DNA from: Anastatus disparis
Taxonomy: Eukaryota; Arthropoda; Insecta; Hymenoptera; Eupelmidae
Direction of reading: 5' to 3'
DNA: 64,000 nucleotides
Assembly (NCBI GenBank): GCA_017163975.1
Contig: JAFFSR010000227.1
Location: forward strand, 7,058,501 to 7,122,500
Below the pieces are notes generated by a model. The model worked only from the letters and a program-made list of their open reading frames with translations. It was not told the origin of the DNA and did not search any database. The position numbers and the translations under genes are program-made. Positions 13,644-41,307 of this stretch are shown piece after piece. Positions within the stretch are counted from its first letter, which is position 1; each line of letters begins with the position of its first letter.

Positions 13644-16160
13644 GTTGAACAAATATTAATGATATTGGTTTTTTTCATACAGTTAAAAAAGCTTTATAAA
13701 ATTCATCTAATTATTTTTATTTTTTGTTACAGCTTATAAAGGGAGAGTCAGGGTATTCAAAGTTTTTTTTTTTTTCTAACATCGGGGTACTTTTTATATA
13801 AAATTATAGAAAGTGTCTCGTCCATTCGATCTAACACTCAATTTCCCAAAGTTATGTTAATAGTATTCCTAAAGTAGTTGATAAACTTTTTTAAAAGAAA
13901 ATCAAATTGACTTTAAAAACATCTTATTTTAAAATAAATTTATTAAATATTTTGACCACGATTAAAGGTAAAAAAAAATATCTAAATTTGAATGCTCTTT
14001 TCACGAAATATATAATTGTACGTTTTACATACGTTTTTTTACCAAATATAAAGTTTTCATTAAAAAAGTCTAAAAAATCTTACTATTATCGATTGTGTAC
14101 ACTTTTTTTTTAATTCGTACACACATAAACATTCATGAATTCATATTTTAAAATCAATAAAATGAAACAAAATTTTTCTTTCCCAACTACATAAATTTAT
14201 TATTTCATAATCAACTCCCATAACTCCTCACCAAGCATAATAGATACACATAAGATAAACGTATATATACTTCATCAGACATTTGTAACCATTAGCAATA
14301 ATCACAAACATTTTAGAAACTCGGTACAATCGAAACAATTCGCATATATGCCCCGAACGAAAGGTTTAACATTCAAAACTCTGTATAGATAATGCATTAT
14401 ATGACTACATCATATGAGTAAGATAATACAAGAGTTTTCGTTGCGAAGAGTAACCGTATGTGTATACCCTCCCTTTATAACAATATTCGCGTGCGTAAAT
14501 TCATTCGAAACACATACACATATTCATATTTGTAATGTATACATGTATAGTCAAAATATAACGAAGGGACACAGAGAGTAACTATTCTGTATAATGCGAT
14601 GTATTGCGCTTTCAAATGTGGCATGTCGATATTAATTTCGTTAGATTTACGCTCGTCACGTCGTTTGGAAGAGAGAAACCGAGTATTATAGAGGAGAATA
14701 TATATCTACGCGCACATTTATAGGGCTATAGAAGTTATTATAGATATATGGCGTGCAAATTGCTTTCAAAGAAAGATTTTCGTCTGTACGCATGTTAGGG
14801 TCGAGGTTTGGTTGCGATACGAAACTGTTGTGATATGATTATTATTAGTTTCTACACGTGGGGAAGAATTAACGATGAGGCTTGTTTGAGTTTTGTTTTG
14901 AGCTTATTTTTTTCTCAAAATCATAATTTAATTTTCTTTTAATTAAAATTATATTTGTTTTTTGGGAATATCTTTTTCCTTTTTTTTAAATTTTAAAAAA
15001 ATTATAATTATAATTTTTTATGAAGTAGATTTACCGGGATGTAAAACTAATTTGGAGAAAGAGAGAAGGGTAAGTGGAAGTCTATAATTAAGAAATGAGT
15101 CTCAATTAAAAAGAAACAAATATATAATGAGCTAAACTCAGGTTTTATTGAGTATTATCAATTAATTATATTTTTTTATAAAATTATATGATTTTCGCAT
15201 TTACCTTAAGCAAAGGGAGAAAATAATGTTTTTTTTTTAAATCATGATATATTTGATATTTATTTATGTAAAACATATTTTTATTTTACTATTAGAAAAG
15301 AGATTTTTAATTATAACATTAGAGTAAACTTTAAGTCAAAATAATGTGCACTCATGGATGGAAAAAAAATGTTCTTCAAAGTAAAAAAAAATAAATAATA
15401 TAACTGTGAGAATTAAATATTCACAACATAACAAAGACAACTTAGATTACAAAATTTTAGAACGTTCATAATTTTTTCAAAGTTATGAACAGTTTTGTTC
15501 GATTTCTTTGAAGCTTTTTAATACAATTTATATTCGCTTCTTGGTCATACGATTTTTAAATTGAATATTTTAAAAGATTTTAATGGGAAATGTAAAAAAG
15601 TTAAGATTGAAACTTTGCAATTAAAAAAAATATTTAAAATGTTCAATTTGTTCACAAGTTACGAAATAATATAAATAAATAATGCAAAAATTTAGGTGAA
15701 AATAAATTTTTTATTAATTGAAAGATTTTGATCTTAACTTTGATATTTATGGTAAAAATTTTTGGCAAAAGGTTTAAAGTCTTATAATGGACATATTTTT
15801 CGTAATCTTACATAAGAAAAAATATCCATTAGTTAAAAATAAATCTGAAACTAAAATGTAATGCACTATTCCTAAGAGTCACTTTTACACTTAAATTTAA
15901 CGATGTAGCGAGTTTGATTAAAATGATACATTGTTAATTCCTCATTACATTGTGCATCTAAAATTTTTTCAGAATGAAACTTAGCGTTATGCAAGTTCAT
16001 ATTTACGATAATACAGATAAGTTAGATTATTAATTGTTGACAGTTGTAAAACTCAAAAAAAAATTTTATTATTTTATTCCAAAAAAAAATAATTAAAAAA
16101 GTACAATTTGTCAAATTTAAAAAAATCAAACAGGAAACAAATCCAAATACGATCTCACGA

Positions 16161-16360
16161 TTTTTTTTTATTTAACGTCGCTGGACTTATGCTATCATTA
16201 TGATGCTAATTAGCGACGGAGGTCGTCAGTGTGTGTTGTGAACAAAGCACATGTACCATACAGTGGTGCTGGTATAAATCGGCCGCCGAAAGCGGGATTC
16301 GAACTCTGGACCTTGAGATTACGAACCCATCGATCTACCGACTGAGCCACAGACGACCTC
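16161..16360 (-). mobile_element. tRNA-derived SINE, copy 2
   Basis: Same organisation as the copies at 13.5 and 32.0 kb on the minus strand: A box TGGCTCAGTCGG, TTCGTAATC anticodon region, B box GAGTTCGAATCCC, then the shared body with CACCACTGTA and CGCTAATTAG and a terminal CAGCGACGTTAAA before an A/T-rich tail. It has a small GGCGGCC insertion-type difference after the B box relative to the other copies. Confidence 0.85.
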
Positions 16361-18887
16361 TTTGAAAGATTTGTTTTAAGATGATATAATGATTCATATA
16401 CAGTTACCGTCATTTCAGTTTTCCAAACTTTTAACTTTCATTCAAAATGTCCAAAATGTTTCAAATGTTCAAAAAAATATTATAGAGATATTTTTAAAAA
16501 TTTAACATTAAGAATTAATGATTTGGAAAACTGTAATGTTGTTATTTTATATTTCCTTATAAAATTTTAACGTTTCACTAATGCAACTTAAATCATTATA
16601 CTAAAAGTGAAATATTTGAAATAGTAATATCTTTTATTTAGTTTGTTGCGAAAAAAATTATAATTGAAATGTTTTTAAAATTTTGTATTTACAATTATAG
16701 AGGTAATGAAAAACTGAGTCAGAGATATATATTTATAGATTCTTCAAATAATTTATAAGAGGCATCATAATTGTAAATACTGCTCTGGTGAACACAGAGT
16801 TAATTTTTAATTAAAATTTATTCAAACATAAAGATGCTATTTTGCGAATAATTTTTCTAAATTTCAATCGCATTGAAAAATAACAGTAAATTTAATTTTG
16901 CACTTACTGTAATATTATTAATTTTTCAAAACTTTAAAGTTTGTCCACTAAATGACTTAAATATTCATTTTTCAGACTGCTTTATCTTTTTCTACTCTAG
17001 TTTATGGCACACAATTTTTTGTTACAAACGTAAAAGAAACAATTATATTTTTATTTTGCAAAATTTTGCTTCAGAAAATCGTATTAATCAACTCAGAGTA
17101 TTACAATATTATTAACATAGGAATGTAAATAATAATTTTAATTTCGAATAAGGAATAATTACATAAAATTATTTTATACATGTATTTTACAGTAATGAAC
17201 ATAAATAAGACCTTCTAATGTTTTTTTAAAATTAAATTGGACTTTCTAAAAAGCGTAAAATTGGATTATCCATTCACTTTGAAATGAAAATACATGAATA
17301 TTAACAGTTTAAAAAAAAACTAATATAAAAATACTAAATCTTATTGTTTTCAAATAATGACATAAATATGAAATTTATAACTGCGTTTGGGATAATTGTA
17401 TTTCGTTAATTTAAATAATTAACTCCATATTATGCCGTGTTAATTTAACGCATTCAATTAAATATTATGACTTGTTTATGAATATTCTGATTCTTAGAAC
17501 TATAAATAATATTAAGCTTTTTTTAGGTTACGATCGAATTCTTGTGCGCAAAAAAATTACTTTCCGCGCTTGAAAAAAGTACGATCGTTTTATTGAAAGT
17601 TATAACATGTTCAAACAAACAGCCAATACACTATAGAATAGTACCATACTCTAAGAGTTATTTATTCCTTTTTTTATATTTTTCGGGGTACAATAAGTGC
17701 TTTCTAGATAAACAGAGCTTACAGTATTTGTATTATTTTCATGAAATATAATTATATCAAATGGTATGTAAGTTTTAATTAATAAAAATCGGCTCATATA
17801 CAGTTATTTGCACTTAGGAATTCATATCCTGATTCCTGATATATAATCGGTATTGTATTACATAAAGTATAAATTTTAGTTCACACCTAATAAACTTTTG
17901 TATTTTTTTAAGAGCTAAGTATATACCCAATTTAGTTTCTATTATGAATTTGTTAATTTTAAATGGCACAAATTTTAATTTCTACCGTTATTTTGACTTA
18001 TTCATACATTTAATTATAATGTAATTACATACCTGTTACGTTTAAGAAAAGATTATCATTGCTTTCGTATGAAGAATGAGCTGCTCATTTTGTTCTCGCA
18101 TTTTAAATTTATAAAAAATACACGCTGCATTGAAAAGGCATCTAGATGTATTGAAATCCTGATTTTTTTTTAAATACACCTCGTATCAATCTTTATTTTT
18201 TTAAAAAGACACACGCTTCTTAAAGAAGGAAAAAATCTCCTTTAAGAAGGCTATTTGTCTGTGATTTTTAAGATTTCTCACACTGATTATACAAAGCGCC
18301 GTAAATCATACAACGGAACGAAACTCGTTCTCGAAATACGAACTCCTTCTTGTTTACCGGCATAAACATGTTTCTTTTATTCTTTATATATGTATACATA
18401 TATGTATTCTTGCCATCAGCTGATCGCTTGCGGCGCGGAAGATTGTAAATCGAACAGTCTTGCGTTTTATTTTAAGCCGCTTTTATTTGTGAAAAAATAG
18501 AATTTATTAGATGACAATTGGTTCAATGGTAATAGAAGTAAGTGCATTTTTTATAGTATTGTTTTTTAAATGTTACTTGATTTTTCAATGTTAAATTTTT
18601 AACAATTAGTTTCAAGGTTTTGTTGGTTAACAATTTTTGAGGTTAAGTTTTGTTTTTTAAATATATTTTATTGCATTAAACTTTGAAATTTCCATGTTAA
18701 TATTTGTTTATTTTGAATTATATCACAGTTTAGTATTGGTGGAAAAAGTGAATATTGAACTATCATTCATAACAATAAAATAATATTTATGTTTTGTTAT
18801 TGTGATAATTTATGAAATATTATTACAAATATAATATATTATGCATTAATTTTATCACTCTGTAAACTAGCAGAAAATATCTAAACA

Positions 18888-21800
18888 ATGGGAGTACTCG
18901 GATTGTGGAGGTTGGTTGATGCAACAGGAAAACCAGTTCCGTTGGAGACGCTTGAAGGAAAAGTCTTAGCTATAGGTAAGTTTTTATTTACTCTTTTATT
19001 ACATTTATGTTTTAAGGAAATTCCAGGCTTTACAATTAATTGTTTAATTTTATTATTTTAGATGTTTCAATATGGATTCATCAAGTTATACAAGGTTATC
19101 AAGATCGGCGTGGCAATATGCTGCCCAATGCCCATCTTATTGGTTTATTCAACAGAATTTGTAAATTGATGTATTTTAAAATTAAGCCAGTTTTTGTTTT
19201 TGATGGCGGTGTTCCATTGTTGAAGAAGAATACCATTGTAGGTATATTTATCATTTTTGTTAAGACATATTATTTTTAAATATTCTTAATTATTTGATTT
19301 CTATATAAATTCTTAATTATTTCATTTTTATATAAATGTTATTGATAAATAAGGTATCGTTTCTACTAACATAAAATTTTGTTTAAAATATAACGTTGTT
19401 TTATGCAAAATTACCAGTAATTATACGTTAATAACTTTAAAAACTAGTAACATTATAAATTATTACAAAGAATTTTTTTTTAAATTCAAGAGAATAGAGT
19501 TTTTAACAACAACACTTCTACATCTAGATTATAATATCTCTAAGACATAATTAGTCTTAGCGTGGGAATCAGGTAGTGAGAATGGAGTCTTCTCATTCTT
19601 TTGTTGTCCACAGGCTACACGCAGGAAGCTAAAAAATATTGCAGCCACTAAAGCACAAAAGTTGAAAAACGATTTGATAAACAACTTGATAAAGCATACA
19701 GCAGTGAAGGGAGCACTTGACAAAGGAAACGATGAGGGAGAAAGTAGTACAACGCAAGAACTCAAGGATTCTTCAACAATTGCTGGTACATCCAAACTCC
19801 CTGACATGTATAAATTACCCGATATACCTATTATAGATAAATTAGCAAATTCTGAGGATTATATTGACTCTGATGATGAAAATGAATTGGAACTTAGTCC
19901 TCGTAAACAGACAAAATGGAAGGGAAATATTCATTCTGTTGATGTTAATACAGAAGAATTTAAAAGTTTGCCAGCAGATGTTAGATACGATATTCTTACT
20001 GATTTAAAAGAAACAAGAAAACAAAATTCTTGGGGTCGATTACATGAATTACCTAGAGTACGTAATATTATTTTATTTCTTCTAGAAATCTTACATTCTT
20101 TATTATAAAACTAAATTAAGATCTTCAAAATAATACAAATTTTTTCAATTATAAATTTTTATATTACATTTTATTTTATATTTTAATGTAATCATATAAA
20201 AAGATATTAATTTATAATTTAAATTTTAGGGTTCCCATAATTATTGTGATTTTCAAGTAAATCGTTTATTAAAACGAAGATACGTTCAAGAATCTCTTGA
20301 AGAAGCAGAAAAAGAAATGGGAGGTAAAACACTTACTTTAGAAGAATTAGATAGACTCTTAACTGATCAAGGAATTAGCACAACTCAAGATGATAGAGCT
20401 TTTCGTATTGCTTCTGACAGCACAACTAGAGTTGTTTATGTAAAAGGTAAAGAAATTTAAAATTTATTCATTTGAAGAAATTTAGATATAAAAATTTAAA
20501 CCATATCATGTAATTATAGGAAAACTAATTGATTAAAAAATATATCATGTTTTTTTCATTGTAGATAAATCTTCATTACCAATTAATGAAAATTCTAGTG
20601 ATTCATCAAAGACATCGATAAAAAATAATGAAAATTCTAATGATTTATCAAAAACATTAATACAAAATAATGAAAATTCTAATGATTCATCAACAAAATC
20701 AAAGTCAAACAAATCAAAAGAGCAGGATTCTAATCTAATTGAGGTACTTTCTGATTCAATGTCCGTTAATTCTGATAATTCAGTAGCTGTGATTGACAAT
20801 ATGCGAGAATATGATTTAGGTGAAGATTGGAAGTCAGACGACGATTTTACACTTGATGAGACTGCGCTTAATGAAACAACACTTAATGAAACGACACTTA
20901 ATGAAACAACACTTAATTATAAAGCATTACCAAAAAGTGATATTCCTAAGTCAATGATGAATCCAGCTTTAGCTTACATGTTAGAAAATACTGGTTTCAC
21001 GCGAGATCAAATATTAAAAATAGTTGAACAAACTAAAAAAAATAAAACTAAATCTGATGCTAGCTCACATACTTCGTCTACAAAGGGTAAAAGAACTCCA
21101 AGACGTTTATCAATAAGAAATAGAAAACGAAAGAAAAAATTATTTGAGTCTACAATGGTTGAATCTCCAAAAATAAAAAAGGAAGTTGTTGATGATTCAG
21201 AAAATTCAAAGATCACAGAATCAAATTCTGAATCAGATGAATTTGTTGATGTACCTGAAAAATCTGATATTAAAACTGACCCAGATAAAACAATAACCAT
21301 GGAATCGTCAGACACTGATTCTGATAATTTTGTTGAGATATCAGAGGCTCCTGCTTTAAAGTTAGTAGATAATAATAAAGTGAAATCTAACAGTTTTCAA
21401 ATAACAATCAAAGCTGATGAAAATCTAGAAGATGATATATTTGCTGATGTTTTCTCTGATCTTAATACTGATAGAAAAGATGAAAATATAAAAGAAAAAC
21501 CTTTATTGGGTAATACTAATAAAGAGTTAAAAGATGATATATTTGCTGATGTTTTCGTAGATCTTGATGTTAAAAAAGCAGATCCAAGTATAGAAGACAA
21601 ACCTTTATTGGGTAATACTAATAACGAATTAAAGGATGATATATTTGCTGATGTTTTTGTTAATGATGATGTTAAAAAAGCAGATTCAAGTATAGAAGAG
21701 AAACCTTTGTTAGGTAAAATTCAAGGTAAAGTTTCTAAAGATGATAAATTGTCCGATATATTATGTGCAGTAAAGGAACAGCTTTTTGAAGCAAAAAAAG

Positions 21801-23783
21801 AATTAGAAAAATCATTTCAAGAGCCATTACAAAACCCTTTGATATCTCTTACTCCTGAAAATTCACAGCTAGAATTCAGTACTATGACTCTTCCAACAAC
21901 ACCTGAAAAAGTTAATTCAAATATAGAAACAAATAATGTTTTAAATAATTTTGAAGGTGAAGAAAATGAAATTTTCTCAAACCAATTAACGACTGAAACT
22001 GAAATAAGAAAAGAAAATGATAAATTTATAGATGATGAGTTACAGGAGAAAGATTATGAAGATTCAGGTATTAATGATGTAAATTTAGAAAATTCAGAAG
22101 AATCATCTAAAATTAATACTATTGAAGAATTCATTACTGACACAGAATCACAGGAGAATGAAAAAGAGGCAGTAGAAAAAGAAAAAGAACCTGCAGTAGC
22201 TCTTCCTTTGAATGAAGAAGAACTTGAATCAATGAAGGTATTTAATACTTCAAAAAAAAAAAAAAAAATTACTACAATTTATTTCCTAAAATTTATATAA
22301 ATATTAAAATTATGCTGATTATTTTTTAGAAACAATTAGAAGCAGAACAGGAACAAATAACTGGAACTTTAGGTAAATTGGAAAGACAAGCAACAGATAT
22401 TACAGATCAGATGAGAGTAGAAGCTCAAGAGCTTTTACGTCTTTTTGGCGTACCTTATATTGTAGCTCCTATGGAAGCAGAAGCTCAATGTGCTTATTTA
22501 GAGCAAATAAAATTGACTGACGGAACAATAACCGACGATTCCGATATATGGCTTTTTGGGGGACATTGTGTATATAAAAACTTTTTTGATAATAACAAAA
22601 GAGTTTTACAATTTTTATCAGACGATATAGAACACCATTTTAGTAAGTGTTAGCTAATTATATATGTACATTATGCCATTTTCACTGATAATTAAATTTA
22701 TAATTTATTTTTTGTAGAGCTTACAAGGAAAGAAATGATACTTTTGGCACTTTTAGTCGGTAGCGATTATACAACTGGCTTAGCAGGTGTCGGGCCTGTT
22801 ACAGCTTTAGAAATACTGGCATCTTTTCCATCTGAAGGAGAAGATCATTTGCGTGGTTTACGATCATTTTGTAGTTGGTTAAGAGCAGGGAGATTAACTG
22901 CTCCTGGAAAAAGTACTTTACGCAATAAATTAAAAAATATTCAAATTGAAAAAGGTATTTTTTTACATTTGAAGTAATTATTAATTTTAATAATAATAAT
23001 AATAATAATTTAAATATTAATAAAATTATTTTTTCAGGATTCCCAAGTCAAGCTGTTGTTCAAGCATATCTAGCTCCAATGGTTGATGAATCAAATGAAC
23101 CTTTTTCATGGAATAAACCAAATTTAGTTCTTTTAGCAGACTATGTGAAAAAGAAATTTGGTTGGACAAAATTAAAATTTGATGAAATAATAAATCCTGT
23201 AATGAAAAGACTAACTGAAAATAAGAGTCAAAAAGGAATAGATTCATACTTCAAAGTCTATACCGTTCCAAAATCTATTGAAGCAGCATTGAGTAAAAGA
23301 GTACAAACGGCTGTTAAAAAACTTGGCGGTAAAAATGAAGATGATGAAAATTCTGATGAAGAAGTTCCTTCAACTAGTTCCAAAGGTAAAGTTAAAAGAG
23401 TGAGAAAAACAGCAGGTAAAAAAGGAAAGAAATCTAAAACAGAATCTGATGAATTACCAACTATACCAGAAGCAAGTCAAGACGAACCAATTGAATCGTC
23501 AAGTAATGTCGAATCAAATAAAGATGAAGATAAAACTGAAGTACCTAACGAAGATGACGAAAAGATTAATGAAGCTATTAAAAGAATCAGGCGTCGAAAA
23601 GCCATAGACGTAGATGAAGAAGTTATTCCACAAAGAGAAAAAGATAAAGCCAATGCTTTGAATTCGAAGCTTAAAGCTATCGAAATATTTCGCAAATCTA
23701 AAATGGATCGTGTTAAAAAAGCAAAGAAAGTTGTTAAAAAAATCAAGAAGGATGCTGAGCTTTCTGAAAGTAGCAGTGATTAA
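18888..23783 (+). CDS. Ercc5: XPG/ERCC5 DNA repair endonuclease (Rad2 family)
   Basis: Structure-specific 3' flap endonuclease of nucleotide excision repair, nuclear, acting with TFIIH. Eight coding exons join in phase: 18888-18975, 19062-19237, 19614-20057, 20230-20446, 20565-22237, 22330-22642, 22718-22954 and 23038-23783, giving 1297 residues (human 1186). The N-terminal XPG domain starts [15 protein letters not shown], with metal-binding Asp30 (AIDVSIW) and Asp77 (VFDGG). A long acidic spacer (exons 3-5) separates it from the XPG-I domain (PMEAEAQC, E915/E917; [11 protein letters not shown]936/D938) and the helix-two-turn-helix region ([18 protein letters not shown]). A PCNA-binding PIP box (QKGIDSYF, about 1114-1121) and a basic C-terminal tail follow. 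The spacer carries NETTL tandem repeats and three DDIFADVF repeats. All catalytic acidic residues are present. Convergent with GGT downstream. Splice sites were placed by eye. Confidence 0.96.
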
Positions 23784-24691
23784 AGTTTTTAAGGTAGTTC
23801 TTTACAATTTTTAAAAACTGAAAAAAATTCCATAAGAATATATGTTGTTATTTAAACTAATTAAAATCCATTTCGACGCTTTTGCACGAGACTTATCATG
23901 TGAATTTTCGAGTGAAAGATATTTGAACTATTTATTTTATAAATAAATTTAATAATCATGATGAATAGTTTTCGCAACAATTTTGTACAGCTTTTCAACG
24001 CACTACAATGACTTCGAATTCCGTAAAAAACTACCTTAATTGCATGCCGGAATACTCGAGTTTAAAAAAATTAAGTATTATTATTTATAATTATTTATTT
24101 TAGTGTTCAAATAATGTTTTGTTACAAACTTTTTTTTTATGTACAGATTATTAATAAAATTGTATAGATTTTTCATATTATATACATTATTCAAACGATT
24201 ATTTATGAAAAACATTACATTGACTTAACGCTAAAAAAATGCTAGCACGTATCACACACTACGTTTTAACGCAAATAGAATAACAATTAAGTATGAGTAT
24301 CATTTAACCTTCGGGTGAAAGGCAAAATTTATGAAGGTAAGTATCGGTTTTTATATTTACATTTCATATAACTTGTAACACATATTTTTCTAACTTAATC
24401 TAGACGGTGCAAACAATTATATTATAGCCAATAGTCTAAGAGTAACGTAAATTCTTTTATATTTACGTATAAAAACATTATTATTACAAATAGTAAAATA
24501 TTTTACTACTTTAAATTTAAATTTGAAAATTTTGAATTTTGAAAAATATTGCGTTACGTTGATAATCTTTTGACATAATAAAAAATTATGCATTTAATAC
24601 AGTTATTACATAGATTTTCAAGAAATCATGAATATATTTCCTAAATGAGATCATTGAGATCTCGAAATTTTTCAGATGGTACAATACATTT
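23784..24691. other. Convergent intergenic region between XPG and GGT
   Basis: Contains the 3' ends of two converging genes. A possible polyadenylation signal for XPG (AATAAA in TAAATAAATTT) lies at about 23,940-23,950. No exon, RNA gene or repeat is recognised in the rest. Confidence 0.5.
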
Positions 24692-38828
<14,137 letters not shown>

Positions 38829-39340
38829 TCACATTTTTTGTTAACCGCGCGATATAATCATAGATTTTTAATTTTTCAAAAGCTATTATATGAGGGATGT
38901 GTGAAGGTGTTAAACATCTTAAGACTTAATATTTTTACTTTGCATCTTTGTGAAATATGTGAAGATGCCTGCCGATAATGATGCATAAGTAAAAGTAACT
39001 TTTTCTATTACAAAATAAAAAAATATGCCTCAAAAACCACATTTTATAAATAAAAAAAATATGTCCTCTTTACCTGTGAAAAATAATAATAAAAATCGTT
39101 GATACACAAATTTAATGACGAGATAAAAATTTATTTTAAGACTTTGTAATAAATTGGCTTTACAGATACTTCAGAAATTCACATTCAACAGTACATATCT
39201 TAATATTACACTTTTCTATTGTCAAAATTGACAAAGTGCAATCTGTATCTCACTTAAATTACCTATTTCAATAACAATTAGCTAAAGTTCATCTGGTGCA
39301 AAATATCTTAAGATTTTTAATTTGAAAAATTCATTTAATA
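38829..39340. other. Convergent intergenic region between PSMA7 and EMC5
   Basis: The 3' UTRs of two converging genes should lie here. Candidate polyadenylation signals are AATAAA at about 39,014 and 39,048 for PSMA7. Nothing else was recognised. Confidence 0.45.
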
Positions 39341-40095
39341 TTAATTAATCTTCTTGTCTCGTCTAGGCAGAATAGACATTCTCTTGTCATTTTCTGCTAC
39401 GAAATATTCTGGCGACAAGGACCTGCCTCTGTGATTAAATATTTGAAATGATGGTAAGTTGCGTAACGTTTCCCATGACTTATTTTCTAAATCCACCACT
39501 GCTATTATTACTTTAAAATCACCAGCTATGTGCATTACACCATACATAACAGCAAATAGACTAGCAACACCTTGTATAATTATCTGTAAAAAAAATTACA
39601 ATATTAAATATATGTCAGTACAATTTAAAATAAAATTTTAAGAACAAATACTGTCCAAATAATTATAAAAATTTTAGTTGATAAATAAAATTTTGTTTTA
39701 TAGTAATTAAATAGTGGCATTTTATGACAACATGCAAGTTACATTTATTGTATGCTTTATTACATTCACAGATACTCAATGACTGTTTTTTTAATTTCTT
39801 AATAGATAAAATTATTGATTTTAAAAAAATGGATACTTACATCAATTGGTAATGTTGTGAATTCTTGTTCTGTTATCCTCAAATAAGAGCGGTCTGTAAA
39901 AAAACATTAAAACTAAATATGTAATCATTTTGTAAAAAAAATAAGTTAATGCATATTTATTTTATGTTAATAAGCATCAACGCATCATTTTAGAAATTTT
40001 TCGGTATACTTACGTTGTACCGCTGAATAAGCTGCATGGAAAAACAAAACGAATCCGAGGAATGTAGAGATTTTGTGCACTGTTTTAGCAGGCAT
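39341..40095 (-). CDS. Emc5: ER membrane protein complex subunit 5 (MMGT1/EMC5)
   Basis: Small two-pass membrane protein of the EMC insertase, also described as membrane magnesium transporter 1. Three exons on the minus strand, 40095-40014, 39893-39841 and 39583-39341, join in phase to 125 residues (human MMGT1 131). The N-terminal transmembrane segment is about residues 8-25 (ISTFLGFVLFFHAAYSAV), followed by the conserved QHRSYLRITEQEFTTLPID. A second segment IIIQGVASLFAVMYGVMHI comes next, then AGDFK and the diagnostic NHRGRSLSPEY region. The short C-terminal basic extension (LPRRDKKIN) is not conserved in human as far as I know. Divergent from Drosha with about 1.2 kb between start codons. 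Confidence 0.95.
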
Positions 40096-41307
40096 CTTTA
40101 TTTTAAAATTAAAATACTTTTTTTACTGAACTAAAATAAATAATAATTAATTACAGAATGAAGGTTAAACGCGAACAAATAATTCTTCCGCATCTGTACG
40201 ATGTTGATTATTCGCCCAATAATTGAGGAATAGCAGTCAGCCTTAACCAAATATAACCATAAAACAGTACTTATGCTGCCATCTGTATCGATATTACTTG
40301 TCATAGCAATATTTAAATAATAATAATTAAAGTTATAGTTAATAAAAAGTTATAATAAACTAATTATTTATTACTATTTATATTTTTATATTCAAAAATC
40401 TTTTTTTTATAAAATAAATTCTAAATGATTTTTTTAAGTTTCAAGTACGTATCATTTATTTTTTCTATTATTTCAATATTTAATTATTTAATTTATTTCT
40501 TATTTATTAATATTTAAAAATCATAAAAAATTTTTTATTGCAGATATACTGACAAAACTTGAACAAAATTTTTCCTTTTTAAAAATGTGAAGTGTATATA
40601 TATGTATCATGTAATACAGCTGATGTGCATGGATATGGGGGTGGGAATGGGGATTAGAAAAGGTGTACTTATTTTATACCTGGGGAACAAAAAAGTTCGA
40701 GAAAAACAGCCTCTCAAAATTTTTCCGACCCAAGTATAACGATATACATTGATCCATTTCGTAATGTCATGTATAATGAATCTTTAGTTTCTCTTTAAAT
40801 AATAAATAGTGGGGATTAAATTCCTTGAATATTTAGTTACAAAATATGAGTATCGTCAAAACGCATGCTCCAAAATATGCATTTCTGCAAAAGCAAATGG
40901 CGGAATGGTTCATTTAAGATTCACAATGAGTATTAGATACAACCTATTGTAAGAAGAGGAAGGGAAAAATCTAGTAATGAATTTATTTCGGTAGCTAAAT
41001 TATAATGTTATGGCTTGAGTAACGCTAAACTAACGTAGACAAAGTTGGAGCTTACTCAATCGAAGGTAAAGAAGAAGATAGAAAGATACACAAGTTATGG
41101 AAATCAAATAGTATTTGTAAGCAAAAAAGTTTTTATTTTTTAAAATTTAACTAATTTATTAAAAATTTAGTTTTTCGAAAAGTTTTATATATTTTATAAT
41201 TATTTCTTCTGTCCGAAACATGAATATTTCTTGACATAACCTATATTTTCGATATTCAATATATTTGTGTATGATTTGCATTTTATATTTTTTTATTTAC
41301 TAATTTG
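40096..41307. promoter_or_regulatory. Divergent intergenic region between EMC5 and Drosha
   Basis: The EMC5 promoter should lie near 40,100-40,250. A possible Drosha 5' non-coding exon ends at about 41,066, where a donor-like AAG|GTAAAG occurs; the matching acceptor would be TTTGATGCAG ending at 41,313. The remainder is AT-rich with no recognised feature. These UTR splice calls are weak inference. Confidence 0.35.

Larger units (their letters stand above)
11900..18887. other. Non-coding stretch upstream of XPG with two SINEs
   Basis: Apart from the palindrome at 12.2 kb and SINE copies at 13.5 and 16.2 kb, I see no gene. The sequence is AT-rich with many short direct and inverted A/T-rich words. 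The GC-richer patch at about 18,410-18,480, roughly 400 bases before the XPG start codon, is a reasonable place for the XPG promoter and 5' UTR. A small inverted repeat (CTTCTTAAAG-type arms) lies at about 18,216-18,250. Confidence 0.45.

Noticed and set aside
13493..13678. Open frame with AQSVERWIRNLEVLSSNPALG-like translation (also at 16210-16413)
   Set aside because: This is the translation of the tRNA-derived SINE; such peptides are common artefacts in protein databases and no real gene is indicated.
18216..18250. Short inverted repeat CTTCTTAAAG with near complement
   Set aside because: Arms of about 12 bases with mismatches are expected by chance in AT-rich DNA; nothing else supports function.
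20545..20799. Minus-strand open frame over XPG
   Set aside because: It is the antisense shadow of repetitive XPG spacer codons.
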